The notes below the pieces were generated by a model. That model did not search any database. It was not told where the DNA came from and saw only the letters and a list, made by a program, of their open reading frames with translations. From CAYPOY01 sp964412395 (GTDB taxonomy: Bacteria > Chloroflexota > Anaerolineae > B4-G1): DNA of 38,091 nt. This document shows positions 7,856-16,489 of the stretch, in pieces. Numbering within the stretch: the first letter of the stretch is position 1; the number at the start of each line of letters is the position of its first letter. The stretch spans positions 1 through 38,091 of the forward strand of contig CAYPOY010000006.1 of the NCBI GenBank assembly GCA_964412395.1, given 5' to 3'. The position numbers and the translations under genes are program-made.

Positions 7856-7886
7856 AGGTTAAATCATATGAAGGGAGGTGATAGAG

Positions 7887-8033
7887 ATGTTGTTTCTACC
7901 GCGTGAAGAGGGACAGGGCTTGGTTGAGTATGCGTTGATTCTTGTTTTGGTAGCCATTGTGGTGATCGTGATTCTGGCCCTGCTAGGCCCGGCCATCGGC
8001 AATATCTTCAGCAACATCGTGGTGAACATCTAG
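7887..8033 (+). CDS. flp: Flp/Fap type IVb pilin
   Basis: 48 residues. The leader MLFLPREEG is followed by QGLVEYALILVLVAIVVIVI, a hydrophobic helix, and a short polar C-terminus (NIFSNIVVNI). Gly9 followed by Glu at +5 and Tyr at +6 is the signature of Flp-family prepilins, cut by a TadV/CpaA peptidase after the glycine. It is the major subunit assembled by CpaF/TadB/TadC encoded 11 kb downstream. The start ATG 7887 has GGGAGGTGAT 7 nt upstream. It has its own promoter and a downstream hairpin, so it can be made in excess of the assembly proteins. The small size is normal for the family. Confidence 0.93.
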   Translation: MLFLPREEGQGLVEYALILVLVAIVVIVILALLGPAIGNIFSNIVVNI

Positions 8034-8080
8034 CCGAGAGATCATCGCAGCATCGCAGCAACGCAGCAGACCGCACTGTC

Positions 8081-8112
8081 GAACGGAGCCTCGCATATGC
8101 GAGGCTCTGTTC
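8081..8112 (+). terminator. Long hairpin after the pilin gene (terminator or attenuator)
   Basis: 8081-8112 is an almost perfect palindrome (core GAGCCTCGCATATGCGAGGCTC by pairing of 8086-8096 with 8097-8107, extended by GAAC/GTTC and one G-U). No U-run follows, so it may stabilise the pilin mRNA 3' end or give partial termination. Just upstream, 8043-8066 holds three 8-bp CATCGCAG-like repeats. Confidence 0.65.
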
Positions 8113-8209
8113 ATACCAGTGCTACACCGTGCTTCTGACTGTCAGGCTCCATCAACCTGGTAGTTACTCCTAAAAATTTATGAAATCCTGGTCTAGTACT
8201 AAAGTAGGG

Positions 8210-8238
8210 TTGCGGCCGCACTATCGTTGTGATATAAT
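8210..8238 (+). promoter_or_regulatory. Sigma-70 promoter for the TadE/TadG genes
   Basis: TTGCGG (8210-8215), 17 bp, TATAAT (8233-8238), 51 bp before the TadE start. It separates the pseudopilin/adhesin transcript from the pilin transcript. Confidence 0.7.
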
Positions 8239-8289
8239 GATAGAAGTTATGTTCCTGTGGGCACGCATCACGCACGAGTGAGGTGAGAG

Positions 8290-9060
8290 ATGAGGCAGCA
8301 GCGTACGCCTTTCACTGCGTTAAGTCGTTTCTTTTCGAGCCGCGGCCAGAGCATGCTGGAGACGGCACTTTTCCTGCCCGTCGTGCTCATGTTCATTGCT
8401 GGCGTCATCGAGGTCGGGGCATACGCTATAGACTACCTGGTCCTGCTTGACGCCAGCCGCGAAGGTTCCCGTTATGGGGCCAACCTCGACCCAGAGCTGA
8501 CCAGCAAGTACCCCCTCGATATGTATGGGGCTCCCTTTCCCGACGTCCGGGCGATGACACCCGAGGAGCTGCGGGCGGTTTGCGACGACGGAGAGACGAC
8601 TAACTTTTACTACGAAGTGGCATGTCTTACCTTCCAGAATATCCCGCTGGGCACCCTCGACCCGGACAATGGAGATGACATTGTCATCACTGTCATCGGC
8701 GTGCGGACTGGTCAGATCAGGTACCGCTGGCCGTTGACTCCTACCCACGCCAATCCGGCTGACCAGGGATACCACTTCCGGGGGGCTAACGACGGAGCTT
8801 TGAACCCGACCTGCACCATCAGCAACACCGGGAACTGCCGCAGTTGGTCGCTCTATGGCGTCCGTGGGTCTTCGTTTGATAACGGCTTTCTCGGGAGCCA
8901 ACTGCGGAGCGATGCCCCCGCCACCGGCTTCGTCGTCGTCGAGATCTTCCACGCCCATCCTCATTTCACCGGCCTTTTCACTATCGGTGACTTCATCCCA
9001 AACCCGATCGAGACCAGGCTCTTCACGATCTTCCCCGTGCCAGCCGCCGAGCCGGAATGA
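8290..9060 (+). CDS. TadE-like minor pseudopilin
   Basis: 256 residues. The TadE-like segment is near the N-terminus: RGQSMLETALFLPVVLMFIA, a hydrophobic helix with the conserved Glu, then LLDASREGSRYGANLDPE, the usual Ala/Ser/Arg-rich continuation. The rest (about 60-256) is a predicted extracytoplasmic domain with four Cys (CDDGE, ACLTF, CTIS, CRSW), possibly disulfide-bonded. TadE proteins are processed by the prepilin peptidase and act in Flp pilus assembly or as minor subunits. ATG 8290 has GAGGTGAGAG upstream. It lies first in an array of three RGQ-type pseudopilin-like genes. Confidence 0.88.
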   Translation: MRQQRTPFTALSRFFSSRGQSMLETALFLPVVLMFIAGVIEVGAYAIDYLVLLDASREGSRYGANLDPELTSKYPLDMYGAPFPDVRAMTPEELRAVCDDGETTNFYYEVACLTFQNIPLGTLDPDNGDDIVITVIGVRTGQIRYRWPLTPTHANPADQGYHFRGANDGALNPTCTISNTGNCRSWSLYGVRGSSFDNGFLGSQLRSDAPATGFVVVEIFHAHPHFTGLFTIGDFIPNPIETRLFTIFPVPAAEPE

Positions 9061-9115
9061 AGGAATGAACGACAGCAGGTAGGGAGCTGCTATTTACGGA
9101 CACAGGAGGAGTGTG

Positions 9116-10873
9116 GTGAGAAGAGTAGTGAGATGGATCAGGGACATCTTCCCCCTTGCCAACGACCAGAGGGGGCAGACAATCATCATCTTTACCTTCG
9201 CCTTCGTGGGCCTGGTGGCCCTGGTGGGGCTCGTGACTGACGGGGCTCTCCTTTACGTCCACTTCGGTCACCTGCGGCGGGCTGTGGACGCTGCCGCGGT
9301 CAGCGCCGTCAACCAGTACCGGGAGGGACGTGAGATTGACGACCTCTACGCTGTTATCGTGGAGACTCTCCAACTCCAACTTCCGGGCGTGCACAACGTC
9401 CGCGTCTACTGGTACAACCACCAGGGAGGAGCTGGGGCCGACACGTTGGTAGACCTGCAGGGCGTGCCCTACGACCCCCACGATCCCGGCCTGGGTTCCG
9501 ACCCACCGCGCAAGCGGGTGCGCGTCGAGGCAGAATTGCCGGTGAACCTGGTCTTCCTGCGCATCGTGTGGGGAGACCAGGTGGTTATCCGCAGCGGTGC
9601 TGAGGCGGAGGCGGCGGTGCTCAACATGGTCCTCCTGCTGGATACGTCTGAGTCTATGGCCTACACGACTTGCCCTCCCTCTCTGCCTGAGCCCCAGTTC
9701 TTCACCTGCCTGGAAGCCTGCCGCGCGGATGGCAACTGCCAGCCTTTTGACTCGGATAATCCCCCCACGGAGCCGTCCGTGCGATGGGCTGCCTTCGAGT
9801 TCGTCGAGACGCTCATGCGCGACGGCGTGGACCAGGTCTCCGTCTATCACTTCGACAGGACGCCGGTGATCAGCCAGTCGGTGGAGTTGTTCACCTGCGA
9901 GATCCCGAACACACGGACCTTCCCTATCACTCTCACCCCCTCCAGCGGCGTGGTCATTCCTCTGACGACGGACAAGCAGGCCGTGCTGGACGCCATCAGC
10001 CAGGGCCAGGGCAATCCAGGCGATTCTCTAAACGTCTACATCCGTCCCGCTGCCGTAGACCAGGCCGGTGGTGAGGCCTGCGAAAGACCGACCCACGTGG
10101 GGGGTTGGTGGGGCGAGGTTGACGGGACGATGGAGTCGGGCTACGGCTACCGCTGGGCCTCCACAAACATCGGTGGCGGTCTCCGCAGCGCGATCGGCGA
10201 ACTGGTCGAGAATGGCAGCACCGACGCTGCCATCTGGGTCGTCGTCCTGCTGAGCGACGGCGCGGCCAACGCTACCGACCGCGCCGCCGACGGCAACAAC
10301 TGGTGGACCTGCCCATCCCCGTCCAATTACCAGGATCCGCCCACCAACGCCCCCGAAGAACGCGACCGCAGCGTTGGGCCCTTCTGCCGTGACCCGGAGG
10401 CGACCGACCCCGACCCCACCAACCCGGATCCCACCACCGTGACTCGCCACTGCCCATCGGTCTCGGTATGCAGTGACTCGAATCGCACCTGGTACACCAA
10501 CCAGGGGGAGACGGATACTGATCGGGTCATGTGGTTCTACGACGCCGACGACTACGCCCGGGACATCGCCGACCTGGCCTCCTCGGAGCAGATCGCCATC
10601 TACACCATCGGTTTCGGTCCGCAAGTCATCGGCTCGTCGTCGGGCCGGGCCGACGCTGGCGAGCGGCTGCTGCGCTACGTCGCCGATGTGGGGGACGACG
10701 GCGACCTGGAGACCGCTCCCTGTGGCAGCGACTTTTATTGGGATGACGTTGTCGTGGACGCGCCCCCCATGGGCGAGGACTGTGGCAACTATTACCACGC
10801 CCAGACCGCAGCGGATTTGACCAACGTGTTTGAGGACATCGTCTCCCGGATATTCAGCCGGATCACCCGCTGA
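9116..10873 (+). CDS. TadG-like protein with a von Willebrand factor A domain
   Basis: 585 residues. The N-terminus is TadG/TadE-like: NDQRGQTIIIFTFAFVGLVA, one TM helix, then VHFGHLRRAVDAAAVSAVNQ as in TadG proteins. From about residue 170 comes a vWA domain (VLLLDTSESMAY), with an intact MIDAS D-x-S-x-S, and later SDGAANATD as a second metal-site loop. It would sit outside the membrane, anchored by the N-terminal helix, and bind a ligand through a divalent cation. The many Cys and Asp residues in loops suggest a stable exported fold. AGGAGG at 9104-9109 favours GTG 9116; GTG 9113 is also in frame. It ends 40 bp before the giant TadE protein and is likely cotranscribed with it. Confidence 0.88.
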   Translation: MRRVVRWIRDIFPLANDQRGQTIIIFTFAFVGLVALVGLVTDGALLYVHFGHLRRAVDAAAVSAVNQYREGREIDDLYAVIVETLQLQLPGVHNVRVYWYNHQGGAGADTLVDLQGVPYDPHDPGLGSDPPRKRVRVEAELPVNLVFLRIVWGDQVVIRSGAEAEAAVLNMVLLLDTSESMAYTTCPPSLPEPQFFTCLEACRADGNCQPFDSDNPPTEPSVRWAAFEFVETLMRDGVDQVSVYHFDRTPVISQSVELFTCEIPNTRTFPITLTPSSGVVIPLTTDKQAVLDAISQGQGNPGDSLNVYIRPAAVDQAGGEACERPTHVGGWWGEVDGTMESGYGYRWASTNIGGGLRSAIGELVENGSTDAAIWVVVLLSDGAANATDRAADGNNWWTCPSPSNYQDPPTNAPEERDRSVGPFCRDPEATDPDPTNPDPTTVTRHCPSVSVCSDSNRTWYTNQGETDTDRVMWFYDADDYARDIADLASSEQIAIYTIGFGPQVIGSSSGRADAGERLLRYVADVGDDGDLETAPCGSDFYWDDVVVDAPPMGEDCGNYYHAQTAADLTNVFEDIVSRIFSRITR

Positions 10874-10913
10874 TGCCGGGCGACCGGTTCCAGGGCGGGA
10901 AGGAGGATGCGTG

Positions 10914-13900
10914 ATGAAAACATGGCGAGGAACGTTGCGAAGCAGAAAGAGACGCAGGGGCCAGACGATGGTGGAGTTCGCGCTGGTCCTGCCTCTCCTG
11001 CTTCTTCTGTTGTTTGGCGTTGTGGAGTTTGCGCGCATCTTCCATGGCTGGCTGACGGTCGAGAGCGCCGCCCGCCAGGCCGCCCGCTTTGCCGTCAGCG
11101 GCGAGTATAACGTGGGATACTGTCCGGAGGTCGCTGCACGACTTCAGGCGATTGATCCCCATACGCCCTCCTACGCGCAGATGGATCTGTACGACGGCTT
11201 GGCCGACTGCCGTGTCTCCGCCGATGCCCCGGGGGTGGACGATCAGGACCCTGATAATCACTGGTATTACCAGAACGTCGAGGCCCGGCTGCAAGACGCG
11301 GCCCGGCGTTACTCCATCCGCGAGGCCGCCCGCGCCGCCGCTGGCAGTATCTCGGTGGACGATTCGGTCTCGGGCGACGTCATGCGGAACAACGACTTCG
11401 ACCAGGGCCTCAATGGAGACCACACCCAGCGCGGTTACTTCCACGTCACGCTGTGCAGCACCCGTTCCCCCTTCGTCTTCGACCGAGATAACGTCTATGG
11501 CTATGGGCGCTATGTCTGCATCTACGACGCGACCCCCGGAGATATCAACAACGGCGACGAGGTCGTGCAAGACGACGCCGGAGGGCCCAGCGACCGGGTC
11601 GTCATCGCCGTCACCTTCAACCATCCTCTCATCACGCCTATCCGGGGCATAGCCAATAACGCGGGGAACTTTATCACCCTCTACTCGCTGCGCGAGATGG
11701 TCATTGAGCGCTTCCGCACCGCCCGTGTCATCGGCCTGCCCCCTGCCTTCGACGTTCCTGAACCTCCTACTGCTACTCCCCTTCCCCCCGAACCCCCGAT
11801 TGTGGCGATTATCTGGCCGGCGGAGGGTGCGCCTTGCATCACCAGCACGGTTACTCTCCAGGCTCGGGCCTGTGACCCCGATGACACTGTGGAAAACTGC
11901 GATCCTAACCTGTACAACGGAGGGGGGATCGATCACGTGCGTTTATGGGTCAGGGACCCCCAGGGCAGCAACGTGAGCGACTTGACAGAATTCAATCCAG
12001 AATACTGCGGTCGTGGCGGCGACTCCGACCCATGTCCATCTGTAGACCTGTCTGGGGGCCAGTGGCCAGGCGGCAGTCCTGTCATCCCCGGCACCCACAG
12101 GCTGTACGTGATCGCCACGGACAACGATGACCAGGAGACAACAGTGAGCCGCGACTTTGAGGTCTGCATAGAACCGGATTGCGATGACATTTACCTCTGG
12201 TGGGATGGATTCCACGAGGACGACAACGCCGATTTCATGGTCCAGAACAACTCCAACTACCAATTTGAAGTCGTTGGTATGAACGCGCAGTGGCCTAAGG
12301 TGGGAGGGTACCCACGCTACCTGGACTATGTCCGCATGTTCCGTTGGGACCCGTATGAGTATGCCTATCTTCACTATGGCAACTTCGAAGACCCGCCTGC
12401 GGCGATGGACTCGTTTGAGGCCGGTTCTGAAGCCATCCGCACCCTTCCGGCCGGCAGCGACACGCGGCGGATTGATATTGACTTCCGTGATAATGTGTAC
12501 ACGTATAACCCCCACGATTTCATTCTGGACGTGACGTTGGAAACCTCCTTTGGCTACCAGTGCGTCGTGACCGCCCGCGGGCCAGACCTGCCGGCCACGT
12601 GCGACGCTTTGAGTGTGGACCCGGACCACCTGGTGCGCTTTGGGCACGATGTGCATGGCGTATACCATGAATGGCTGACGACCGGAGATGTGCTCAACAG
12701 CAGCGGCTACCGCGTGTGGCTGGACCAGTTCACCATCTACTGGCCCGACGAGATGTACGGCACCTCGTCGCTTAGAGTAGACGACGTGTACATGCCTAGC
12801 GCGCTAAGCAATCCCAGGATCCACAGTGGGAGTAGCCAGTCCAGAATCTGGTCGGCTAACTGGGGCAGCAGGCATAATGATCGTACCCTTTGGCCCAACG
12901 AGCCCAGTTGGCTCCGGTTCGATTTTGACTACGAGCAGACACCTGATCTGCGCGAGATGGGGCTGCCGCTCTCACCCCGCGGGACCGACGTGCTATATTC
13001 GAGCGCCAGTGGCTACAATCCTAGCAGCACTAGTGATGACCTGAACGATAATATCCTCCATCCCGACCAGTTCGACGTGGACACCTGGTGGACCTTCGAT
13101 ACACCGGGTGGCGACGCGCACTGCCTGGTGGAGTTTACCAACTTCCAGAAAGGCCCCTACGTTCGCCTGAATTCCCCGGCGGCGGTAGGAGAACTGCCCG
13201 GCGGCCTGGGCGATTACCTGATGCGTCCCTCACACCTGGTGAGTGAGGTCGGCGTGCCGGTGACACCGGGGGATGAGGATGACGCTGTTACGAGTGAGCT
13301 GGTGGTAGATGTGACCGCCTTTGACCGGGATTACGGCGACAGCGCCCCCAATGGCCAGGGCATCCGCGAAGTCGCTATCTGGGTAGAAGGGCCGGAGAAC
13401 CTGCCGGAGAACCACCCCAGAGGCTCCAATGGCCCCGAGTACAACCTGCTCCGCAGTGGCGACACCCGCGATTGGTACTACCTGACCGTCACGCCGTACG
13501 AGGGGACCTTCGACCTGAGTAGCGGGCAGTGGCCCAACGGCAGTTACGTCATCAGCGGCACCCATTACCTCTACGTGCGGGCGATGGACCGGGACGACGT
13601 GGACGGCCTGGACCAGCTCTTCACGCTCGTGGTGGTGCCGTTCCAGGTGAACGTCGCCAGCATTGACTGCGACGACATCGAGTACGATGACGAACTGCTC
13701 TTCCTGTCCAGCTACAGCAGCGACCGCTACAGGTACGCCTTCACCGGCCTTATCACCAACGCGACCGATTACCCTGTGGTGCTGAACGAGGTGTACTTTG
13801 ACTGGCCGTGGGACCCTGACCGCTGGTTGGATGGTCTGTACGACAACCCCTACGTTGACAACATCTCCCGTTGGGACTCGACCTATGGTGGGCGCACCAC

Positions 13901-15110
13901 CGCTCATTATGGCAACGGCGACGCCAGTCCCTGGGAAGTGACCAGCGGATGGCAAAGCGAGAGCCATCGCCGGATTCAGTCGGGAGAGACCAACGCCTTT
14001 TCCTTCTACATGGTCGGCCTCCAACGCCTTGACATTGGGCACATTCTGGACCTGCCCTACAATCCCTGGAACTCGGACTACCGGATGGCACCCCATCGTA
14101 ATTACGTGGCCTACTCCAGCCAACACTGGTTCTACGACGAGAGCTGGCGCAACAGGTACGCGCTGGGAGGCAATATCGTCCACCCCGCCACGTTTGAAGA
14201 GGCAAGGTTGCGCGTCGACTTCCCGGCTGGCCTGGGCAGTTGTTGGCTCACTTTCGACGACGGGCGGCAGGGGCCGGCGATTCGCCTGCTCTCGCCCGTG
14301 CCGGTCGCCGAGGAGCTTTCCTACTATCCTCCGTTCCAATACTCCCATGCCTACCCATACCCATACCACGTGCGGCCGAACAACGCCGACCCATACAGTT
14401 CCGCCCCAGCGCCGAACGCGGGGGCCGGTATCGGGCCCGGTGAATCCATCGTCTTGCAGGCGGAGACGTGGGACGTGGATTTCGGCGGCGTCGGCACACC
14501 TCATGGCACTGGCATCCAGGAGGTGGCCGTTTGGATCGTCGGTCCCAACAGCCGCTCCGGGTACGGAAATTTGCTGAACACCTGGGGTAGCTATCGCGAT
14601 TGGGTCTATATACCGCAGGATATGATGGACGATCTCGCCGCGGGGATCTCTATCGTGACCCTGCCGGGCAACTGGTCGCAAAACGACCTGCCGGTGCTTA
14701 ACGGACGCCACTACCTGTTTGTCCGGGCGATGGATAACGACGACGATAATGCGTACCAGGTCGGCGGCAGGAACCGGCAGCCGTTGTACACGCTGCTGGT
14801 GAGTTCCTTCGACGTGTCCGGTGGGCAGAATCCCGGGCCTACGCCGACGCCGGTTCCGACGGCGGTGCCCACACCCACGGATACCCCCACCCCCACCCCA
14901 ACTGTAGGGCCTTCCCCCACGCCGACCTCCACCCCCACGCCGACTCAAACGCCGACGCAGGGGCCTACGCCGACGCACACCCCCACTCCGACGCACACTC
15001 CTACACCGACGCACACCCCCACTCCCACGCCGACCCCCACCGGCGCGACCCCCACATACACGCCGACGCCTACGGTGACATGGACTCCAAAGCCCGGAGG
15101 TGGCGACTGA
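10914..15110 (+). CDS. Giant TadE-anchored modular adhesin-like protein with Pro/Thr tail
   Basis: 1398 residues. The N-terminus is a TadE segment: RRRGQTMVEFALVLPLLLLL and a TM helix, then ESAARQAARFAVSG. After an extracytoplasmic region to about 280 come repeating modules. Module A (about 292-430, 745-880, 1118-1300) has an I/VRLxSP-like start, an AxDxD stretch, and a GTHxLYVxAxDxDD-like end. Module B (about 430-745 in one or two copies, 880-1118) has CDDI starts and Trp/Tyr/Asp-rich strands. The last ~80 residues are a (TP)n tail with PTHTP repeats. ATG 10914 has AGGAGG 7 nt upstream; open frame before it is not used. TadE proteins are normally about 150-250 residues, so this is a pseudopilin helix fused to a large surface region, probably a pilus-associated adhesin. 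Function is inferred. Confidence 0.85.
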   Translation: MKTWRGTLRSRKRRRGQTMVEFALVLPLLLLLLFGVVEFARIFHGWLTVESAARQAARFAVSGEYNVGYCPEVAARLQAIDPHTPSYAQMDLYDGLADCRVSADAPGVDDQDPDNHWYYQNVEARLQDAARRYSIREAARAAAGSISVDDSVSGDVMRNNDFDQGLNGDHTQRGYFHVTLCSTRSPFVFDRDNVYGYGRYVCIYDATPGDINNGDEVVQDDAGGPSDRVVIAVTFNHPLITPIRGIANNAGNFITLYSLREMVIERFRTARVIGLPPAFDVPEPPTATPLPPEPPIVAIIWPAEGAPCITSTVTLQARACDPDDTVENCDPNLYNGGGIDHVRLWVRDPQGSNVSDLTEFNPEYCGRGGDSDPCPSVDLSGGQWPGGSPVIPGTHRLYVIATDNDDQETTVSRDFEVCIEPDCDDIYLWWDGFHEDDNADFMVQNNSNYQFEVVGMNAQWPKVGGYPRYLDYVRMFRWDPYEYAYLHYGNFEDPPAAMDSFEAGSEAIRTLPAGSDTRRIDIDFRDNVYTYNPHDFILDVTLETSFGYQCVVTARGPDLPATCDALSVDPDHLVRFGHDVHGVYHEWLTTGDVLNSSGYRVWLDQFTIYWPDEMYGTSSLRVDDVYMPSALSNPRIHSGSSQSRIWSANWGSRHNDRTLWPNEPSWLRFDFDYEQTPDLREMGLPLSPRGTDVLYSSASGYNPSSTSDDLNDNILHPDQFDVDTWWTFDTPGGDAHCLVEFTNFQKGPYVRLNSPAAVGELPGGLGDYLMRPSHLVSEVGVPVTPGDEDDAVTSELVVDVTAFDRDYGDSAPNGQGIREVAIWVEGPENLPENHPRGSNGPEYNLLRSGDTRDWYYLTVTPYEGTFDLSSGQWPNGSYVISGTHYLYVRAMDRDDVDGLDQLFTLVVVPFQVNVASIDCDDIEYDDELLFLSSYSSDRYRYAFTGLITNATDYPVVLNEVYFDWPWDPDRWLDGLYDNPYVDNISRWDSTYGGRTTAHYGNGDASPWEVTSGWQSESHRRIQSGETNAFSFYMVGLQRLDIGHILDLPYNPWNSDYRMAPHRNYVAYSSQHWFYDESWRNRYALGGNIVHPATFEEARLRVDFPAGLGSCWLTFDDGRQGPAIRLLSPVPVAEELSYYPPFQYSHAYPYPYHVRPNNADPYSSAPAPNAGAGIGPGESIVLQAETWDVDFGGVGTPHGTGIQEVAVWIVGPNSRSGYGNLLNTWGSYRDWVYIPQDMMDDLAAGISIVTLPGNWSQNDLPVLNGRHYLFVRAMDNDDDNAYQVGGRNRQPLYTLLVSSFDVSGGQNPGPTPTPVPTAVPTPTDTPTPTPTVGPSPTPTSTPTPTQTPTQGPTPTHTPTPTHTPTPTHTPTPTPTPTGATPTYTPTPTVTWTPKPGGGD
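14836..15095 (+). repeat. Degenerate minisatellite encoding a Pro/Thr-rich tail
   Basis: Repeated short units such as ACGCCGACGCACACCCCC and CCCACCCCCACC encode alternating Thr-Pro with occasional His, Gln and Val. Copy number is likely variable through slippage. Such tails are common spacers and O-glycosylation regions in surface proteins. Confidence 0.85.
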
Positions 15111-16363
15111 GCGGAACCCAGGGAAGAGACGGACAGGTGCGCCAGGGGTCTATCGCTCTCGCCCTGTCCCTGGGAGGCGCGCTGACGATTGGGTTGCTCC
15201 TTTGGATGTCCTCTGTCGTCTGGAGCGCGCCTCCTGCCTTCCCTGCCCCGCCCCAGGACCTGCCTGCATCTTCGGATACACCTTACTATAACCGCGTTCA
15301 GACCGTCACTCTCCACGCACCTCCCTCGTCCGAGATCTATGCCACTGCGTTCACAACTACCTTCCAGACCTGGATTATGCATTACCAACTGGGCGGTTGG
15401 CTGAGGCTGCCGCACGATGCTGTGACCCGCACGGCTTCTTGCATCCCCACCGATCCGCCAACTGCCACCTGCAAGATTCTCTGGGGCACGCACGTAGTGA
15501 CCTTCGCCGGCACAGGCTGGGCCACGATTTACCTGGAGTACGACACGTGGAGCAGGGCCTGGCGCGACCCAGGGACACGGGGTATCACACTTACCTACCC
15601 GGTCGGCTCCGACGAGTATCAGATCAGCCTGACTAACACCGTCGTTTTCAGCCGCTCCTTCCATCCCCTGTTGGAGCTGGTGTTCGTCACCCCTACGTCC
15701 CCCACCTATGACGAGGGAAACTGTGTGCTGCGATGGTGCTTCACTAACACTCCCCGGCTGGAGTTCACCGTCGCCTTCACCGAGCCATTGCTGGGGGCCA
15801 ACCTGCGCATTGACCGGCTGGAGATGAGCGACGTCTGGCCGGAAGCGGGGGAGCACGTGCGTTATACTGCCACCCTGCGCAACGTGGGTTCCTATGGTAC
15901 CGGGAGGGCGGTCCTTACGGAGTTGTTCGTACGCCCTCTCTCCCTCGGTCCCCCCACCGTCCTGACCGATCACGTAGGGGGATGGCTTTCGTATGCAGAG
16001 GATGCCCTGTTCAGGTGGATCGAACCAGGTAAGCCTCCTATTTCCTGGACTTATTGGTGGGCCGGGCTGGAGCCGGGCGGGGCGATCACTGGCACCACGG
16101 TCCTGACCTGGCCTGACCAATGCGCCGAGCAGGCGTGCGGCGTTTGGGCCAAGGTGGACCCCACCTACCTGGATCTGGGAATAGTGTACGAATGGTATGG
16201 CTATAATCCCGAGGGGTTAGAGTGTGGCTTGGACGACAGGGGCTTCCCCACCTGCGAGGAGGAGAACGACAACATCGCCGGCGCCAAGGGCCCTCCCACT
16301 GTGTATCTCCCACTGGTCTTGCGCAAGCGAGTTCCAGAATTTAAATCATCCCAAACTGGGTAA
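15080..16363 (+). CDS. Secreted protein with CARDB/DUF11-like domain and YLPLVLR C-terminus
   Basis: 427 residues. A basic N-terminus and hydrophobic segment (SIALALSLGGALTIGLLLWM) give a signal peptide or anchor. The middle has beta-rich domains, including RIDRLEMSDVWPEAGEHVRY and TATLRNVGSYGTGRAV, a CARDB/DUF11-type fold. The end is TVYLPLVLRKRVPEFKSSQT, the same YLPLVLR motif as the first protein in the window. ATG 15080 lies 31 bp inside the adhesin gene in another frame, with no clear ribosome site; GTG 15137 is an alternative. Overlap and strand suggest translational coupling with the adhesin. It is followed by two hairpins, so it probably ends this transcript. No catalytic motif is seen. 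Confidence 0.8.
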   Translation: MDSKARRWRLSGTQGRDGQVRQGSIALALSLGGALTIGLLLWMSSVVWSAPPAFPAPPQDLPASSDTPYYNRVQTVTLHAPPSSEIYATAFTTTFQTWIMHYQLGGWLRLPHDAVTRTASCIPTDPPTATCKILWGTHVVTFAGTGWATIYLEYDTWSRAWRDPGTRGITLTYPVGSDEYQISLTNTVVFSRSFHPLLELVFVTPTSPTYDEGNCVLRWCFTNTPRLEFTVAFTEPLLGANLRIDRLEMSDVWPEAGEHVRYTATLRNVGSYGTGRAVLTELFVRPLSLGPPTVLTDHVGGWLSYAEDALFRWIEPGKPPISWTYWWAGLEPGGAITGTTVLTWPDQCAEQACGVWAKVDPTYLDLGIVYEWYGYNPEGLECGLDDRGFPTCEEENDNIAGAKGPPTVYLPLVLRKRVPEFKSSQTG

Positions 16364-16376
16364 GGCCAGCCTTGAG

Positions 16377-16398
16377 GCGGGGTGTTGAAACACCCCGC
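16377..16398 (+). terminator. Hairpin terminator after the secreted YLPLVLR protein
   Basis: GCGGGGTGT (16377-16385) pairs with ACACCCCGC (16390-16398) around a TGAA loop. No U-run follows directly, but a second hairpin (16410-16427) lies 11 bp on and a new promoter begins at 16439, so this is a transcript boundary. Confidence 0.7.
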
Positions 16399-16409
16399 TG
16401 ATACTACGA

Positions 16410-16427
16410 AACCCGTTAAAACGGGTT
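16410..16427 (+). terminator. Second hairpin, AACCCGT/ACGGGTT
   Basis: A 7-bp stem around TAAA (16410-16416 with 16421-16427), followed by AATT. It is probably part of the same terminator region; alternatively, it is an operator just upstream of the cpaB -35. Confidence 0.5.
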
Positions 16428-16438
16428 AATTCGGCCTC

Positions 16439-16467
16439 TTGACATTCCGTCGCGAACGGAGTATTAT
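16439..16467 (+). promoter_or_regulatory. Consensus sigma-70 promoter for the cpaB-cpaE-cpaF-tadBC transcript
   Basis: TTGACA (16439-16444, perfect), exactly 17 bp, TATTAT (16462-16467). The cpaB start is 23 bp on. This is the strongest promoter match in the window. Confidence 0.85.
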
Positions 16468-16489
16468 TAAGACATACAAGGAGGATAAC

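Noticed and set aside
13230..15014. Long minus-strand open frame (about 590 codons) opposite the giant TadE gene
   Set aside because: It is antisense to a clearly coding frame; its Arg/Gly/Val-rich sequence is typical of GC-rich shadows, and it has no domain or ribosome site.
14836..15095. Possible CRISPR-like array
   Set aside because: Units are short, degenerate, without unique spacers, and encode a Thr-Pro tail in frame.
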